Below are positions 63,929 through 64,000 of a stretch of DNA of 64,000 bases, piece after piece. Numbering within the stretch: position 1 is the stretch's first letter; each line of letters starts with the position of its first letter. The stretch covers positions 518,085-582,084 of the forward strand of contig JAFEFN010000003.1 in the NCBI GenBank assembly GCA_018240525.1, read 5' to 3'. The notes beneath the pieces are model-generated. The model was not told where the DNA came from. It worked only from the letters and a program-made list of their open reading frames with translations, and made no database searches. A program made the translations under genes and the position numbers. This stretch comes from Pseudomonadota bacterium (GTDB lineage Bacteria; Pseudomonadota; Gammaproteobacteria; Steroidobacterales; Steroidobacteraceae).

Positions 63929-64000
63929 ATGATTGTGGGGCAGCAAAGCGGTGCATCGAGGCCTCGGCGACCCGGTTTTGGCCTGTCCAGCGGGGCTGCA
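63929..64000 (+). CDS. Start of an unidentified CDS running off the window (possible transposase)
   Basis: An ATG at 63929 with GAAGG 7 nt upstream opens a frame that stays open to the edge: MIVGQQSGASRPRRPGFGL and five more residues. The 24 visible residues are too few to identify. Just before it, GGAAGCTCTGCAC (63881-63893) follows CTAG, which looks like the end of an IS5-type insertion sequence with a 4-bp target duplication. That would make the frame a transposase, but both points need the adjacent sequence. Confidence 0.35.
   Translation, partial: MIVGQQSGASRPRRPGFGLSSGAA

Overview
The window is a GC-rich, densely coded stretch of bacterial chromosome. The Fds-type NAD-dependent formate dehydrogenase, a TonB-dependent receptor, a TorF-like porin, a chaperone-dependent surface locus and an S-adenosylhomocysteine (SAH) riboswitch in front of ahcY all point to a Gram-negative proteobacterium. 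I infer a gammaproteobacterium of the Xanthomonadales/Nevskiales/Steroidobacteraceae kind, but the window has no rRNA or other phylogenetic marker to prove it.

Layout. 1-6.7 kb: a 2OG-Fe(II) oxygenase (cut by the window edge) and an aldo/keto reductase, a DUF2277 protein, an SDR, thioredoxin 2, and a pair of secreted glycosidases (GH39 and a glucoamylase/GH144-like protein). 6.9-27.2 kb: a catabolic-type island with two aminoglycoside-phosphotransferase-fold kinases, two paralogous LuxR-type regulators, two SnoaL-like proteins, a DUF7065-like protein, an Asp/Glu racemase-fold enzyme, an EthD protein, two SDRs, a tyrosine phosphatase, a TonB receptor, a molybdopterin oxidoreductase, a HyuA-type hydantoinase, a DHA2 exporter and an F420-type LLM enzyme. 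Two matching palindromic operators (10956-10980 and 17652-17676) tie parts of this island together. The substrate is not evident; a hydrophobic compound taken up through the TonB receptor is a guess.

27.4-31.8 kb: housekeeping and accessory genes (TRIC-like channel, VOC protein, secreted M28 peptidase, SDR). 32.1-36.8 kb: a five-gene surface-structure locus with two related secreted subunits, a third small secreted protein, a PapD-like chaperone and a beta-barrel usher-like protein ending in an SdrD/CNA-B-like domain. I recognise no canonical fimbrial family here, and it is the best candidate for an undescribed system. 36.8-39.5 kb: a compact operon of cyclopropane-fatty-acid synthase, a geranylgeranyl-reductase-type flavoprotein and an OsmC-fold protein with no cysteine. 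39.6-48.1 kb: S1/P1 nuclease, M13 peptidase, methyltransferase, transsulfuration-type PLP enzyme, EamA transporter, a second tyrosine phosphatase, GFA protein, an exported Rossmann protein and a small DNA-binding-like protein.

48.5-59.3 kb: a one-carbon block read on the minus strand in the order fdsG-fdsB-fdsA-fdhD-fdsD, a PfkB (adenosine-kinase-like) gene, metK, an SAH riboswitch, ahcY and folD. It joins formate oxidation, the SAM/SAH cycle and folate C1 chemistry. 59.4-64 kb: a TorF-like porin, then a translationally coupled ECF sigma / anti-sigma / subtilase operon whose anti-sigma periplasmic domain looks like a subtilase propeptide, then a threonine-dehydratase-like enzyme. The right edge may be the start of an insertion sequence. 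No tRNA, rRNA or CRISPR array was found.
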